Shown here piece by piece: positions 30,288 through 38,688 of a DNA stretch of 64,000 nt. The DNA lies in contig WBTZ01000003.1 of the NCBI GenBank assembly GCA_009026175.1, forward strand, positions 37,981-101,980, read 5' to 3'. A program made the translations under genes and the position numbers. Positions within the stretch are counted from its first letter, which is position 1; each line of letters begins with the position of its first letter. The notes below the pieces were generated by a model, which was not told the DNA's origin, searched no databases, and saw only the letters and a program-made list of their open reading frames with translations. Source of the DNA: Zoogloea sp. (lineage in GTDB: Bacteria > Pseudomonadota > Gammaproteobacteria > Burkholderiales > Rhodocyclaceae).

Positions 30288-30318
30288 GGGCCGGCGCCTC
30301 CATGGGGAGCGCCGGCCC
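30288..30318 (+). terminator. Terminator-like hairpin before the parA-like gene
   Basis: GGGCCGGCGC (30288-30297) pairs with GCGCCGGCCC (30309-30318). TCC and GGA extend the stem towards the loop with one bulged C. The flanking sequence is TTGTCGTTT. It separates the 140-aa gene from the following pair. Confidence 0.6.
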
Positions 30319-30414
30319 TTGTCGTTTGCCGGCACGGGACCATGGGCTGAGCGTCGGGCTTTCTGCATGCCGGGGTCACATGACTCTTGAAAGGTCGTGG
30401 CATTTGCGCAAGAA

Positions 30415-30427
30415 TAATACGGTATTA
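30415..30427. promoter_or_regulatory. 13-base palindrome just upstream of the parA-like gene
   Basis: TAATAC-G-GTATTA, perfect over 6-bp arms, ending 15 bases before the GTG start and overlapping the expected promoter/ribosome-site zone. It could be an operator bound by the partner DNA-binding protein or by ParA. There are no further copies close by, so it is not an obvious centromere array. Confidence 0.4.
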
Positions 30428-30442
30428 CGCAATGGAGGCGCT

Positions 30443-31105
30443 GTGGCACGAATCAGGGTGATCACCATCCTCTCCCAGAAGGGCGGGGCGGGGAAATCTA
30501 CGATGACGATGCAACTGGCCGGGGGGCTGGCGCGGATGGACCGCAGGGTCGCCGTGCTGGATCTCGACTCGCAGCAGACGGCCCTGCGCTGGGCAGGCAG
30601 CGCTCCTGAGGGCAGGCCGTTCCCGGCGCTGGTCGAAGGCCTGGCGGATCCCGCAGGCTTGCGCGCGGCCCTGAAGCGCCTCGCCCACCAGCGGGACTTC
30701 GTGCTGATTGACTGCCCACCGTCCATTGAGCATCCGGCCGTCCTGGCGGCACTGCAGGAGACTGACGTGGCCTTGGTCCCCGTCGTGCCGAGCCCCGCGG
30801 ACCTGTGGTCCACCAAGGGCATCGAGCGGCTGGTCCTGCAGGTGCAGGCCGGGCGCAAGGGCCTGCGTGCGGCGCTGGTGCCGAACCGGGTGGTCCGGAC
30901 CAATCTGGCCTGGGATGTCCTTGAAGTGATGCGGGATTTTTCATTGCCCGTGCTGGGCGCCGCGCTGTCCCAGCGCAATGCCTATGCCCAGAGCGCCGTG
31001 GTCGGTGCATCGGTCCACCAGATGGGCCGGGCCGGTTCCGAGGCCGCGCGGGAAGTGGACAAACTGGTTGTTGAAGTATTGAAACTGACAGGAGAGAAAA
31101 TATGA
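30443..31105 (+). CDS. ParA-family ATPase (small, chromosomal)
   Basis: 220 aa, P-loop ATPase of the ParA/MinD group. The deviant Walker A is K-G-G-A-G-K-S-T at 13-20 with the signature lysine K13. A Walker A' aspartate is in L-D-L-D-S-Q-Q and Walker B in F-V-L-I-D-C-P-P-S. There is no N-terminal HTH, so it is the short (type Ib/MinD-like orphan) kind. The GTG start at 30443 is preceded by GGAGG at 30434-30438. Its stop overlaps the ATG of the next gene, an Ala/Lys/Pro-rich protein, so the two are made together. Such pairs position plasmids, chemoreceptor clusters, carboxysomes or storage granules; the cargo here is unknown. Confidence 0.85.
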   Translation: MARIRVITILSQKGGAGKSTMTMQLAGGLARMDRRVAVLDLDSQQTALRWAGSAPEGRPFPALVEGLADPAGLRAALKRLAHQRDFVLIDCPPSIEHPAVLAALQETDVALVPVVPSPADLWSTKGIERLVLQVQAGRKGLRAALVPNRVVRTNLAWDVLEVMRDFSLPVLGAALSQRNAYAQSAVVGASVHQMGRAGSEAAREVDKLVVEVLKLTGEKI

Positions 31106-31863
31106 ACAGCACTACCAAATCGGCCCTCCGTTCCACCTTGCAGAAGGAGAGCGAGTCCCTCGAGGCACGCTTGCCGGAGCCGTCCGTGGCGGCCGAATCG
31201 GCGCCTCCGGCCGTCGAGCCGGCACCGGTTGAGCCTGTTGCGGTGCCCGAGGCCGTCCAGCCTCCCGCTGCGCCTGCTCCGGTTGCAGAGGCTCCGGTCG
31301 TTGCGGCCCCGGCACCCGTGAAGGCTGCGGCCAGGCCGGCGGTCAAGCGACCTGCCAAGGCTGCTGCCGAGAAGCCCGCGGTGGCCAAGGCCGCGAAGCC
31401 GGCGCCGGTGAAGAAGGTGGTGGCGAAGGCCGCCAAGCCGGTCGAGGCTGCCGCTGTGCCGGTGGTGGCCGATGCGCCCGTCAAGGGCGCTGCCGCCAAG
31501 GCCAAGCCGGTCCGTGCCGAAAAGGCCGTGAAGCCGGTGAAGGTCGAGAAAGCGGTGAAGGTGGAGAAGGCGACGAAGGCCGAGAAGCCCGCCAAGGCTG
31601 TCAAGGAAGAGAAAGCCGCCAAGGCAGTGAAGGCGCCGAAGGTGATCCGCGAGAAGGTGGTGCGGGACTCCTTCTCCATGCCCAAGAGTGAGCACACCCA
31701 GCTCAAGCTGCTGCGGGAAGCACTGGCCAAGGCCGGGCGCATCTGCACCAAGTCGGAACTGCTGCGGGCGGGCGTCCAGTTGCTGCTCAAGGAAACCACG
31801 GCCAACACGCGCGTCCTGGTGGAGCGTCTCGCGGTGGTGCCGAAGGGCAAGAGCGCGAAGTAA
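31102..31863 (+). CDS. Ala/Lys/Pro-rich DNA-binding-like protein, partner of the ParA-like ATPase
   Basis: 253 aa in three parts. Residues about 28-75 are Pro/Ala/Val/Glu-rich and acidic. Residues about 76-185 are a histone-H1-like stretch dominated by A, K, P and V repeats (A-K-A-A-K-P, K-V-E-K-A-V-K). Residues about 186-253 are a compact domain (R-D-S-F-S-M-P-K-S-E-H then T-K-S-E-L-L-R-A-G-V-Q-L-L), which resembles a short ribbon-helix-helix fold. The start overlaps the parA-like stop (ATGA), with GGAGAG upstream. AKP tails bind DNA nonspecifically in proteins such as AlgP, PhaM and PhaF. This suggests the protein links a cargo to the nucleoid for ParA, which is inference. Confidence 0.75.
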   Translation: MNSTTKSALRSTLQKESESLEARLPEPSVAAESAPPAVEPAPVEPVAVPEAVQPPAAPAPVAEAPVVAAPAPVKAAARPAVKRPAKAAAEKPAVAKAAKPAPVKKVVAKAAKPVEAAAVPVVADAPVKGAAAKAKPVRAEKAVKPVKVEKAVKVEKATKAEKPAKAVKEEKAAKAVKAPKVIREKVVRDSFSMPKSEHTQLKLLREALAKAGRICTKSELLRAGVQLLLKETTANTRVLVERLAVVPKGKSAK

Positions 31864-31874
31864 GGCGGCGCGCG

Positions 31875-33653
31875 TCAGGCCCAGGCCGAGGTCAGGCTGA
31901 CGCGCACCAGTCCCCGCAGGCCGTTGCCCATGTACAGGGCATCGGCCTGCTGCAGATCCGCGGCAGTCAGCCGGGCCACCCGGGCCCGCCCCTCACGGAT
32001 CAGGCGTCGCCGCAGGACGCCGTCGAGCACGCCTGCCTCGACCGGTGGCGTCAGCCACTCCCCGGCCTTTTCCACGAAGATGTTGCTGCGCGCGCCTTCG
32101 GTCAGCTCGCCCTTTTCGTTCACGAACACGGCATCGAAATGCCCGGCAGCCATGACTCGGGCGAGTTCCCGGTCGTAGAGCTGGCGGGCGGTGGTCTTGT
32201 GGCGATAGAGCGGGTCGCGGCTGTCGGTGTGCAGGGGCGACAGGACGATGGTGGGGTTGGTCCCCGGCGCGCCGCCGGCGAGCGGGGCGGTCTCGAGCTG
32301 CAGGTCCCCGGCCTGCCCCAGGGTCAGGCGCACCCGCAGGGGGGTCTCTCCGCCCACTTGGGCGAGCGCCTGGCGCACGGCGCCTTCGTCGCAAGGGTAG
32401 GCGAACCAGCGTGCCGAGGCTGACAGGCGTTCCAGGTGCTCGGGCAGGAAGGGGAAAGGTGTTTCGCCGGGCTCGTAGCGCAGGGTCTCGATCAATCGCA
32501 GGCCCTTTGGCAGCGCGGTCAGGAAGCGGCCCTTCAGATGGCATTCGGCCCATTCGGCTTCTGCCACGGAGTCGTAGACCACGCCGCTGCCCAGGTTGAG
32601 ATGGGCCCGGCCTTGTGCGTCCGCCAGCAGGGTCCGGATCGGCACGCTGAAGCGGAAGTCGCCGCCGGGGCGGAGCCAGCCGAGTGCGCCGCAGTAGAGG
32701 CCGCGTTCTGTGTGCTCCAGCTCGTGGATGATCTCCATGGCCCGGATTCTGGGGGCGCCGGTGATCGAGCCGCAGGGGAAGAGGGCGCCGAAGATGGCCG
32801 CCAGGTCTGCCTGTACGGGTTCGGCGATGACCCGGGAGGTCATCTGCCAGACGGTGGGGTAGGGGTCGATCCGGAACAGGTCCTCGACCCGTACGCCGCC
32901 GGGCGGGGCGAGTCGCCCCATGTCGTTGCGGATCAGGTCCACGATCATGATGTTCTCGGCCTTGTCCTTGGCCGAGGCGCCGAGGAGGGCCGGGTCGGAG
33001 TCCCGCGGGGCGGTGCCCTTCATGGGCTGGCTGCTCAGGCGTTCCCCGCTGCGCTCCAGGAACAGTTCGGGCGAGCGGGACAGGATGCAGCCGCTGGCGT
33101 GCTGGATGAAGGCGCCGTAGCGAACCGGCTGGGCCCGTCGCAGGGCCTGGTAGAGGCGGACCGGGTCGCCGAACAGCTCACCCTCCAGTGGAAAGGTGTA
33201 ATTGACCTGGTAGCAGTCACCATCCGCGATGTACTGCCGGATGCGGGCGATGTGGGCGAGATAGCCGGATTCTGTGATGCCTGGCTGGAGGCCGCCGATG
33301 CCGCCGATGGGCTGGTGCGCCCGGGAGTCCAGCCAGGCCTCGCAGGCGTCGTCGTCCAGCCATTCGCCCTGTTCGAATATCCAGCCGGTCAGGAGGGGCT
33401 GGTGGCCGCTGCGGAGCAGGGGGCGCAGGCGGGGCTCGATCAGGCAGCCCAGTTCATAGCTGGCGGCGAGGGCGACCCAGGCGCCCTGCCGGGAGGCTTG
33501 CTCGAGTTCGCGCAGGATGGCCTGCCAGTCGCCACCGGGATGGCAGGTCAGGGTTTTCCTGAGGTCGCGGAGCAGCCAGGCACCGCCGGCGGCGCCTTGG
33601 TCAAGGTTGTTGTCGAAGAGGGCGAAGGTGGGGAGGGAGGGCTGGGCAGTCAC
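31875..33653 (-). CDS. pabB: PabBC fusion: aminodeoxychorismate synthase component I and lyase
   Basis: 592 aa. It makes 4-amino-4-deoxychorismate from chorismate and then releases p-aminobenzoate for folate. The N-terminal chorismate-utilising domain has S-S-Q-P-M-K-G-T-A-P-R near residue 210 and C-G-S-I-T-G-A-P-R-I-R-A-M near residue 295. The C-terminal aminotransferase class IV domain (about 360-592) has the PLP lysine region Y-R-H-K-T-T. The start is a GTG at 33653. It lacks the glutamine amidotransferase part (PabA), which must be elsewhere. It is convergent with the AKP-rich gene. Confidence 0.93.
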   Translation of the reverse strand: MTAQPSLPTFALFDNNLDQGAAGGAWLLRDLRKTLTCHPGGDWQAILRELEQASRQGAWVALAASYELGCLIEPRLRPLLRSGHQPLLTGWIFEQGEWLDDDACEAWLDSRAHQPIGGIGGLQPGITESGYLAHIARIRQYIADGDCYQVNYTFPLEGELFGDPVRLYQALRRAQPVRYGAFIQHASGCILSRSPELFLERSGERLSSQPMKGTAPRDSDPALLGASAKDKAENIMIVDLIRNDMGRLAPPGGVRVEDLFRIDPYPTVWQMTSRVIAEPVQADLAAIFGALFPCGSITGAPRIRAMEIIHELEHTERGLYCGALGWLRPGGDFRFSVPIRTLLADAQGRAHLNLGSGVVYDSVAEAEWAECHLKGRFLTALPKGLRLIETLRYEPGETPFPFLPEHLERLSASARWFAYPCDEGAVRQALAQVGGETPLRVRLTLGQAGDLQLETAPLAGGAPGTNPTIVLSPLHTDSRDPLYRHKTTARQLYDRELARVMAAGHFDAVFVNEKGELTEGARSNIFVEKAGEWLTPPVEAGVLDGVLRRRLIREGRARVARLTAADLQQADALYMGNGLRGLVRVSLTSAWA

Positions 33654-33743
33654 GCGGCGCAGTTTACCCTCGGCGCCTCCCGCGGCGTAGTGCGTTGAAG
33701 AACTACTCCCTCTTTCCGCCCCCGATGCCCGTTCGTCAGTGCC

Positions 33744-34886
33744 TCAGAGCAAGGGGCTGCCGGCGTGTTCGCCCCGTTCGTACACCACATGGGCGCGCCC
33801 GACCAGCAGCGGGTCCAGCGGGCCGATGTGGTCGATGTCCTTGTTGGTGTAGGGCAGCTTGTGCAGTACGTAGCGCATTGCATTCAGACGCGCGCGCTTC
33901 TTGCAGTCCGACTTGATCACCGTCCACGGGGCGTCGGCCGTGTCGGTATGGAAGAACATGGCTTCCTTGGCCTTGGTGTAGTCGTCCCACTTGTCGAGGG
34001 AGGCCATGTCGATGGGGCTCAGCTTCCATTGCTTGAGGGGGTGGGATTCCCGTTCCTTGAAGCGGCGCCGCTGTTCCTGCTGGCTGACCGAGAACCAGAA
34101 CTTGATGATGTGCACGCCGCTGCGCACCAGGTGGCGCTCGAATTCGGGCGTCTGGCGCATGAACTCGAGGTATTCGTCGGGGGTACAGAAGCCCATGACC
34201 CGCTCCACGCCGGCCCGGTTGTACCAGGAGCGGTCGAACAGGGCGATCTCTCCGGCCGTCGGCAGGTGCTGCACGTAGCGCTGGAAGTACCACTGGCCGC
34301 GTTCGGTCTCGGTGGGCTTTTCGAGGGCCACCACGTGGGCGCCGCGGGGATTGAGATGCTCCATGAAGCGCTTGATGGTGCCGCCCTTGCCGGCCGCATC
34401 GCGTCCCTCGAAGAGGATCACCACGCGCTGCCCGGTTTCCTTGACCCAGGCCTGGAGTTTGAGCAGCTCCACCTGCAGGCGATACTTCTGCCGCTCGTAG
34501 GCCTTGCGGGACATCAGGTTCTTGTAGGGATAGCCACCTTCGCGCCAGCCGTCGGCGAGTTCTTCGTCCGGGTGGGAGGGCAGCTTCTTGTAGACCGCCT
34601 CGTCCTCGGCCAGCAGGGCGTTGCGCAGGATGGCCGCGTCGTCGGGCGAGGCGCCGGCCATGATGGCCTGCAGGGTCTCGGCGATGCTGTGGGTGTCGTG
34701 GCGCGCCAGGCTGGCGACGATGTCGCTGACCGCGGTGGCCTTGGCTTCGCGGGCGGCGTCGACCGCTTCGTCGACGACGAAGTGCTCGATGGATTCGGGC
34801 GTGTTGCGCGGTGCCGTGTCGCCTGCCCGTGCGCGGCGGGGCGCCGCAGCCCGGGTCTTGCCGGAGGCATTGTCTTTCGTGTTCAT
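33744..34886 (-). CDS. ppk2: Polyphosphate kinase 2
   Basis: 380 aa, class I PPK2, which transfers phosphate between polyphosphate and nucleotides, usually making GTP or ATP from the diphosphate. Walker A is G-R-D-A-A-G-K-G-G near residue 162. The lid-module signature is D-R-S-W-Y-N-R-A-G-V-E near 225. About 90 N-terminal residues, Ala/Arg-rich and then acidic, precede the catalytic domain. The ATG at 34886 was chosen for its GAGGAAG site and the normal N-terminus; the longest frame adds 24 unsupported residues. An unknown 303-aa gene lies immediately upstream. Confidence 0.95.
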   Translation of the reverse strand: MNTKDNASGKTRAAAPRRARAGDTAPRNTPESIEHFVVDEAVDAAREAKATAVSDIVASLARHDTHSIAETLQAIMAGASPDDAAILRNALLAEDEAVYKKLPSHPDEELADGWREGGYPYKNLMSRKAYERQKYRLQVELLKLQAWVKETGQRVVILFEGRDAAGKGGTIKRFMEHLNPRGAHVVALEKPTETERGQWYFQRYVQHLPTAGEIALFDRSWYNRAGVERVMGFCTPDEYLEFMRQTPEFERHLVRSGVHIIKFWFSVSQQEQRRRFKERESHPLKQWKLSPIDMASLDKWDDYTKAKEAMFFHTDTADAPWTVIKSDCKKRARLNAMRYVLHKLPYTNKDIDHIGPLDPLLVGRAHVVYERGEHAGSPLL

Positions 34887-35034
34887 GGCCAGCTTCCTCT
34901 TCTTGGTGTGACTGGGGGCGGCAGAGTGCAACAATCTGCATCGCGCCGCCTTGAACACGTCATTCTCCGGCGATGGTTCTCCGTCTGCAATGGTCCTGAT
35001 CGTTAAAGGGTTATTCCGGCGAGGCCGGCCGCAT

Positions 35035-35946
35035 TCAGCCGGCCCGGCGGGCGCAGCGTTCCACGTAGGCCTTGCAGCGTTCGGTGTAGTCGGCGGTGCT
35101 CTTGGGCATGGGGGTGCGGGCCCGGGTGATGTAGCTCACCAGGTCGCGACCTTGCTGCACCAGCAGGCGGCCGTCCTCGACCAGGTGCTGCTCCTCCAGC
35201 TGGGCGGGCATCGCATCGCTGTTGAAGTGGCCGCACAGACGCTCGGCGGCGGTGACGAAGCTGGTCCAGATGTCGAAGATGTCCGGATCGGTCCGCAGGG
35301 TTTCGGTCTTGATCTTGGCGGCGTCGGCAAAATCGCGCACGTGGGGGGCGATGCCGGTGAAACAGGGCAGGGGCTCGAAGGTGGCCTGGATGGTCTCGGC
35401 AATCCGGTCGATGTCGCGCAGCGTCATGGCGATCTTGACGTAGCGGCTCTCGTAGAAATCCTCGAGGGGGATGGAGAAGGCCTTGAAGGGCTCACCCCAC
35501 AGTTCATCGATTCCCTCCTCGCCGGAGCGGTGCAGGACCAGGCGGCCGAGCCCGAGGGCTTCCTGCAGGCAGCGGCCGCACTCACGCATCAGGGCGTTGT
35601 CGGACTGGATCTCGATGCCCACGCTCTGCAGTTCGACCAGCTTGGTGAAGATGTCGGCAGCGCGGTTGAACAGGGCGCCGGCGAGCATCGCACCCTTGAC
35701 GCGGCGCCGTTCGGGACTGGCTTCCTCCTCGTAGCTCTTGCGGGCTTCGTTGAGCCGGCTGCCGGGGATGTTGAGGCCGTGCTCCACGTGGTTGAAGAGG
35801 CGCCGGGTCAGCGCGCCGATGAGCTGGCGCTTGGCTTGAAGGGTGTCTTCGGGCACCTTGTAGGTCTTGACCCAGTAACCTGAGTAGAAGACACGCTCAC
35901 GGCCATCAATGACCTGTTTGGTGCCTTCCGGAACGTTGTTGTCCAT
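35035..35946 (-). CDS. Uncharacterised 303-aa protein upstream of ppk2
   Basis: Predicted soluble, mostly helical and acidic, with no signal peptide. It begins M-D-N-N-V-P-E-G-T-K-Q-V-I-D-G. It contains scattered cysteines, including C-G-R-C at about 124-127 and a pair near the C-terminus (C-K-A-Y-V-E-R-C), but no clear zinc site. Repeating E/A/L-rich helices suggest a helical bundle. I do not recognise the family. It is on the same strand as ppk2 with a gap of about 150 bases, so a functional link to polyphosphate is possible but only by position. Confidence 0.75.
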   Translation of the reverse strand: MDNNVPEGTKQVIDGRERVFYSGYWVKTYKVPEDTLQAKRQLIGALTRRLFNHVEHGLNIPGSRLNEARKSYEEEASPERRRVKGAMLAGALFNRAADIFTKLVELQSVGIEIQSDNALMRECGRCLQEALGLGRLVLHRSGEEGIDELWGEPFKAFSIPLEDFYESRYVKIAMTLRDIDRIAETIQATFEPLPCFTGIAPHVRDFADAAKIKTETLRTDPDIFDIWTSFVTAAERLCGHFNSDAMPAQLEEQHLVEDGRLLVQQGRDLVSYITRARTPMPKSTADYTERCKAYVERCARRAG

Positions 35947-36126
35947 GGTCCGCTCTTGGGGCTGAGGGTTGGGGGAGGGGTTAGCCTCTGTTCTTATCGT
36001 GCCTGCCTTCGGGCAATGGCAACATGAAATTTTGCACCATAACGACTGCGGGGATGTAGTCGATCAGGAAATTCACTTGAAAAGTATGAACCCTGTCACA
36101 GGGGGTGATGTCGTCCCGCGGGCGGC

Positions 36127-37215
36127 TCAGCCGCCGATATAGGACATCTCGATCTTGGGCAGGCCCGCTGTTTCAGCACTGCGGAGCTCCGAGTAGCGGT
36201 CGCCGCGGCTGTTCCAGATCCGGCCGATCACGGCGGAAACCTCCGCATCGCTGCGGCCTGCCCGCAGCAGCGAACGCAGGTCGTGGCCGCTCTGGGCGAA
36301 CAGGCAGGTGTACAGGCTGCCCTCGGTGGACAGGCGGGCCCGGGTGCAGGTGGAGCAGAAGGCCTGGGTGACGGAGGAGATCACGCCGATCTCGCCCTGG
36401 CCGTCCAGGTAGCGCCAGCGTTCGGCCACTTCGCCGGTGTAGTTGGGGTCGACCGCTGCGACGGGAAACTCGGCGTGGATGCGCTGCAGGACTTCGCCGG
36501 ACGGCACCACGTCGTCCATCCGCCAGCCATTCGAGCAGCCCACGTCCATGAACTCGATGAAGCGCAGGATGTGGCCGCTGCCCCGGAAATGGCGGGCCAT
36601 GGGCAGGATCTCCTGGTCGTTGAGGCCGCGCTTGACCACCATGTTGATCTTGATGGGGCCGAGGCCGGCAGCGGCGGCGGCCTCGATGCCGTGCAGCACC
36701 TCGGCAACCGGGACGTCCATGTCGTTCATGATGCGGAAGGTGGCGTCGTCCAGGGAGTCCAGGCTGACCGTCAGGCGGCGCAGGCCGGCGTCGCGGAGGG
36801 CGGCGGCCTTGCGTGGCAGCAGCACGCCGTTGGTGGTGAGGGTCACCTCCATGTCCGGGATGCGCACCAGTTGTTCGATCAGCTGCTCCAGATTGCGTCG
36901 CAGCAGCGGCTCGCCGCCGGTGAGGCGGATCTTGGTGACGCCATGGGCCGCAAACAGGCGGGCCAGCCGGGTGATCTCCTCGAAGCTCAGCAGGGACGCG
37001 CGGGGCAGAAAGGCGTAGTCCTTGTCGAAGACCGACTTGGGCATGCAGTACACGCAGCGGAAGTTGCAGCGGTCGGTGACCGAAATGCGCAAGTCCTTCA
37101 CCGCCCGCCCCCGGGTGTCCAGCAGCTGTCCGGTCGGGGCGGGCAGCACCTCCGGAATGGTGGGCAGCCGCCGCAACTGGCGTTCGTCGGCGAGGGGGAT
37201 CACTCTCTGGGTCAT
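36127..37215 (-). CDS. moaA: GTP 3',8-cyclase (molybdenum cofactor biosynthesis)
   Basis: 362 aa, radical SAM enzyme that converts GTP to 3',8-cyclo-GTP, the first step of molybdopterin synthesis. The N-terminal cluster motif is C50-N-F-R-C54-V-Y-C57. The C-terminal cluster region has C-S-T-C-T-R-A-R-L followed about 14 residues later by another cysteine (Y-T-C-L-F). The protein ends with the conserved Gly-Gly, needed in this family for activity. It has a somewhat long N-terminus (about 45 residues before the first cysteine). Other moa genes are not in the window. Confidence 0.96.
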   Translation of the reverse strand: MTQRVIPLADERQLRRLPTIPEVLPAPTGQLLDTRGRAVKDLRISVTDRCNFRCVYCMPKSVFDKDYAFLPRASLLSFEEITRLARLFAAHGVTKIRLTGGEPLLRRNLEQLIEQLVRIPDMEVTLTTNGVLLPRKAAALRDAGLRRLTVSLDSLDDATFRIMNDMDVPVAEVLHGIEAAAAAGLGPIKINMVVKRGLNDQEILPMARHFRGSGHILRFIEFMDVGCSNGWRMDDVVPSGEVLQRIHAEFPVAAVDPNYTGEVAERWRYLDGQGEIGVISSVTQAFCSTCTRARLSTEGSLYTCLFAQSGHDLRSLLRAGRSDAEVSAVIGRIWNSRGDRYSELRSAETAGLPKIEMSYIGG

Positions 37216-37378
37216 TGCGTCTGTCTGGGGCGGCTGGGAAAGGCCGTTTTATAAGTGTCGCGGCTCCGTCGGCGCCTTGTCTTTCGACAAGTGGCGGTGC
37301 TTTTCAGAAAATTATGGAGCGTGAGGCAGAGGAGAGCAACCGCCGGACAGACGGGGCCGGCTGACCCGGAGGGCGCGC

Positions 37379-37978
37379 TCAGTGCTTTGCCGACAGGCTG
37401 CCTTCGACCAGCACGGTGGCGACCAGCCGGCGATCGAAGGCAAACCAGATCAGGACCGGCGCCAGGGCGGGGAACAGGAGGTAGCCGAACTGGTAGCCGA
37501 CCGCGACCAGGTTGATGCCCAGGCTGGCGAAGCCGGCCTGACTGGCGACCTGGGGGCCGGAATGGACCGCGACCTGCAGCAGCCAGGCGAAGCTGATTCC
37601 CCAGGCCTGGAAGGGCACCAGCAGGGCCAGGCCGGCCGGCAGTTTCCACCACAGGCCCCTGGCCCGGCTGGCAAGCAGCAGGGCGGGCAGCAGCGCCGAA
37701 CCATAGCAGTAGCTCAGGGCGCGGATTTCGGGCGCCAGTTCGCCGATGCGCCCGTTCTGGGCCAGGATGCGCAGGTTCGTCACCAGGACATGGCTGACGC
37801 CATCCCGCTCCATGCCCAGCACCCATGATGGAAACAGGTAGCGCAGCACCTCGCTGGCCAGCCAGGCTGGTGGTGTGATGACCCAGTCGCGGGCGGCGTA
37901 CCACAGCGCCAGCGTCGGGACGAGGAAAAGCAGGGTGCGCAGGAAGAAGCCGCCGATGACGCTGAATTGCGGGCTCAT
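37379..37978 (-). CDS. Exosortase H-associated membrane protein
   Basis: 199 aa with about five to six hydrophobic helices and a short charged loop containing E-L-A-P-E-I-R-A-L. It starts 4 bases after the exosortase stop, and this exact pairing is characteristic of exosortase H loci, where a small membrane protein follows the peptidase. It has no catalytic Cys/Arg/His triad itself. Start: the ATG at 37978 (M-S-P-Q-F-S-V-I-G). The role is presumably in sorting or release of proteins with an IPTL-type C-terminal signal, which is inference from the family. Confidence 0.82.
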   Translation of the reverse strand: MSPQFSVIGGFFLRTLLFLVPTLALWYAARDWVITPPAWLASEVLRYLFPSWVLGMERDGVSHVLVTNLRILAQNGRIGELAPEIRALSYCYGSALLPALLLASRARGLWWKLPAGLALLVPFQAWGISFAWLLQVAVHSGPQVASQAGFASLGINLVAVGYQFGYLLFPALAPVLIWFAFDRRLVATVLVEGSLSAKH

Positions 37979-37982
37979 CGCC

Positions 37983-38510
37983 TCAGGCTCCTGCCGGCAG
38001 ACTGCCAGACGGGGGCGGGGCATCGCCGGATGCCTGTCTGGCCACCAGGCGGATCCACACCAGCCAGACGACCAGCACGTCGATCATGATGAGGGCCTGC
38101 CACAGGTAGAGGTGGGCAAACTCGAAGAACTCCTTGTTCCAGCGGGCCAGGTAGAACAGGGAGACCACCCGCAGCACGTTGACCGCCTGTACGGCCAGGC
38201 TGCCGGCCAGGAGGCCGGCCAGCTTCATCTTCCAGCCAGCAGGGTAGGCCGCCATGGCGGCGATCAGGATCAGGCAGGCCTCGATACCGTTGCAGCCCGC
38301 TTCCACGGAGACGCCGATGCCGGTCTTCGCATCCATGAGGACTTTGCCGTAGGACAGGACGCCCGGGTCGAAGACGCGCAGCAGGAAGGCCGAGATCCGG
38401 GTCAGCAGCGAAGTCCAGGGCAGGACGAGCCACTCCTGCACGGGGCCGGTCAACTCCAGCACCAGCAGGGTGGGGAGCAGGAGCAGGAATACCAGGAAGA
38501 AGCGGATCAT
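37983..38510 (-). CDS. xrtH: Exosortase H
   Basis: 175 aa integral membrane cysteine peptidase of the exosortase/archaeosortase superfamily. The catalytic triad is visible: C73 in E-A-G-C-N-G-I-E-A, R114 in V-N-V-L-R-V-V-S-L-F and H133 in F-A-H-L-Y-L-W-Q. About six membrane helices are present. The length and motif wording fit exosortase H, whose targets carry C-terminal IPTL-CTERM sorting signals. The ATG at 38510 starts directly with the first hydrophobic helix; the longer frame upstream is Pro/Arg-rich and is not coding. No target protein with such a tail is encoded in this window. Confidence 0.92.
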   Translation of the reverse strand: MIRFFLVFLLLLPTLLVLELTGPVQEWLVLPWTSLLTRISAFLLRVFDPGVLSYGKVLMDAKTGIGVSVEAGCNGIEACLILIAAMAAYPAGWKMKLAGLLAGSLAVQAVNVLRVVSLFYLARWNKEFFEFAHLYLWQALIMIDVLVVWLVWIRLVARQASGDAPPPSGSLPAGA

Positions 38511-38650
38511 CGGACAGGCGCAGGTCGGTCTGGAGGTGTCGGAGGGCACCTGCCAGGCATCAAGACCCGGTGGCAGCTGCGGCCGCCGAGTCTGCCCGAC
38601 CCCCGGGGGATGCGCAAGCACGCCGCCGGGCAGCCGGGCACGCGCCCGCC

Positions 38651-38679
38651 CTGGAGCCCGCTCCCGAGGCGGGCTCCAG
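38651..38679 (-). terminator. Perfect 11-bp hairpin downstream of mhpC
   Basis: CTGGAGCCCGC (38651-38661) and its complement at 38669-38679 with a 7-base loop, just past the end of the hydrolase gene. There is no T-tract on the minus strand. Confidence 0.5.
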
Positions 38680-38688
38680 GCTCCGGGC

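Noticed and set aside
30404-30432. A parS-like centromere array before the ParA-like gene
   Set aside because: Only one short palindrome is present, with no repeated copies, so a centromere cannot be claimed.
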